NCBI GenBank assembly: GCA_023266075.1
Contig: JAHFRX010000087.1
Coordinates: 1-6,452 of the forward strand
Origin: Legionellaceae bacterium
Lineage (GTDB): Bacteria; Pseudomonadota; Gammaproteobacteria; Legionellales; Legionellaceae
Direction of reading: 5' to 3'
DNA length: 6,452 bases
The notes beneath the pieces are model-generated. The model was given only the letters and a program-made list of their open reading frames with translations, ran no database searches and was not told the origin of the DNA. Position numbers and translations under genes: made by a program. Position 1 is the stretch's first letter. Each line of letters opens with the position of its first letter. This document shows, in pieces, positions 5,254 to 6,452 of this stretch.

Positions 5254-6452
5254 GAGGATTGCTTCGTTTCTAATACTTCCCATCGCTCATAATATGATGC
5301 GAGCATTGTTTCTAAAGCTGTGAGCATTGTATTAAATTCGACAATGTCTTCGGCCTTTTTTTGATAAAAATCGGCATCTGACATGGCTTGATGATACTGT
5401 TGAATTTGCGCTTCTAATTGCTCAATTTTTAATGGCAGCTCTTTTAATTCACGTTGCTCATGATAGCTCAGTTTGATGCGCGTAGGCTTATATAAGGATT
5501 TTGTTTGAGCTGTTGTCGATGAGACTTTTTTGATGGGGGTTTCTCGTTGTCGTTTAACGCGCAGATAATCATCATATCCACCAACGTATTCGTTAAACTT
5601 CCCTGACTCATAGACTAAAAGGCTGCTCACGACATGATTGAGAAACGCTCGGTCATGGCTGATAATCACGAGTGTTCCGGTGTAGTCAACGAGCATCGCT
5701 TCAAGCATTTCAAGTGTTTCAATATCTAGATCATTTGTCGGCTCATCCATAACTAAAAAATTAATTGGTTTTGCCAGTAATTTTGCTAAAAGTAAGCGGT
5801 TTTTTTCTCCCCCTGAAAGAGAGAACACCGGTTGATTGAATCGCTCCGACGCAAACAAAAACTCACGCAAATACGTTGCAACATGTTTTTTGTGACCATT
5901 GATGCTTACAAAATCAGCACCATCGGCAACATTATTCAGTACGGTATCCTGTTCATCGAGCAGTTGCCGAAGTTGATCAAAATAACCAATTTCAAGTGTT
6001 GTCGCGCGTTGAATGCTGCCACTTTTGGGTGAGAGCTCTCCCAATAGCAGACGAATTAAGGTGGTTTTTCCACAGCCATTAGGGCCAATAATACCAAGCT
6101 TGTCGCCACGTGTGAGGAGCAAGGAAAAATCGTTGATAATTGTTTTTTCTTCAAGCGTGTAGTTTAAACGCTGTGCTTCAATAACTATTTTTCCGGAGTA
6201 GGTGGTATCGAGGTTAATTTTTTTGATTGTTCCTAATGCTTCGCGTCGTTCGAGGTGGGTTTTTCGTAGTGCTTTTAAGCGTCTTACACGGCCTTCGTTT
6301 CTCGTTCGGCGTGCCTCAATACCCTGTCTTATCCAAGCTTCCTCTTGTTTTAAATGTTTATCAAAGAGGTTGTGTTGCTTTTCTTCCGAAAGCCACATGT
6401 TGTCACGATGATTGAGGTAAGTCTCATAATTGCACTGATGTGCGTGAAGTGC
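5250..6452 (-). CDS. uup: ABC-F family ATPase, Uup type, partial (C-terminal 400 residues)
   Basis: Uup belongs to the soluble ABC-F ATPases, which have two nucleotide-binding domains and no membrane part. They act on ribosomes, and Uup has also been linked to transposon excision and DNA binding. The frame stays open through the window edge, so the ATG at 6398 is internal. The 18 codons before it continue the protein and give a family-like NYETYLNHRDN stretch. In visible-residue numbering, the linker with RQGIEARRTRNEGRVRRLKALR covers about 42-63. The second ATPase domain has Walker A GPNGCGKTT (123-131), signature LSGGEKNR (212-219), Walker B LVMDEPTNDLD (233-243) and the switch histidine in ISHDR (264-268). 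A lysine-rich stretch leads into a coiled-coil C-terminal domain (about 325-395, SYHEQRELKELP to YYERWEVLE), which distinguishes Uup from EttA and YbiT. The first ATPase domain lies outside. No catalytic residue is missing in the visible part. It converges on tadA. Confidence 0.88.
   Translation of the reverse strand, partial: ALHAHQCNYETYLNHRDNMWLSEEKQHNLFDKHLKQEEAWIRQGIEARRTRNEGRVRRLKALRKTHLERREALGTIKKINLDTTYSGKIVIEAQRLNYTLEEKTIINDFSLLLTRGDKLGIIGPNGCGKTTLIRLLLGELSPKSGSIQRATTLEIGYFDQLRQLLDEQDTVLNNVADGADFVSINGHKKHVATYLREFLFASERFNQPVFSLSGGEKNRLLLAKLLAKPINFLVMDEPTNDLDIETLEMLEAMLVDYTGTLVIISHDRAFLNHVVSSLLVYESGKFNEYVGGYDDYLRVKRQRETPIKKVSSTTAQTKSLYKPTRIKLSYHEQRELKELPLKIEQLEAQIQQYHQAMSDADFYQKKAEDIVEFNTMLTALETMLASYYERWEVLETKQSS

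Noticed and set aside
6399..6452. Treating the ATG at 6398 as the start of a short single-domain ABC protein
   Set aside because: The frame is open to the window edge and the 18 upstream codons continue the Uup linker sequence (NYETYLNHRDN), so the gene is cut by the window rather than truncated.

Overview
The window looks like a chromosomal housekeeping segment of a moderately AT-leaning gammaproteobacterium. The proteins closely resemble the enterobacterial versions of MinD, RlmI, GuaB, GuaA, TadA and Uup, recalled from memory rather than searched. I cannot name the genus. A Legionella/Coxiella-type relative is a possibility but is not shown by the sequence. There are no mobile elements, CRISPR arrays, RNA genes or phage genes. 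All six genes are intact apart from the two cut by the window edges.

Layout. On the minus strand at the left lie minD (430 down to the window edge, C-terminal half missing) and, 78 nt upstream of it, an RlmI-type 23S rRNA methyltransferase (1675 to 509). A 111-nt divergent intergenic region (1676-1786) holds the start signals of rlmI and of a plus-strand run: guaB (1787-3253), guaA (3257-4798) and tadA (4789-5253). These three are packed with a 3-nt gap and a 10-nt overlap, as in a translationally coupled operon. A minus-strand uup gene for an ABC-F ATPase (5250 to beyond 6452) meets tadA tail to tail, with the two stop codons overlapping.

How the genes work together. GuaB and GuaA convert IMP to XMP and then to GMP, the whole de novo guanine branch. 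TadA deaminates adenosine 34 of tRNA to inosine. RlmI modifies the ribosome, and Uup belongs to a ribosome-associated ATPase family. Purine nucleotide supply is therefore interleaved with translation-related functions, with the cell-division gene minD at the left edge.

I found no undescribed system. The points most worth a second look are: minD has rlmI instead of minC directly upstream; an inverted repeat overlaps the probable guaB promoter; and the tadA and uup genes converge with no space for a terminator. The guaB start is better placed at the ATG at 1787 than at the in-frame TTG at 1781. No gene-free stretch exceeds about 110 nt.
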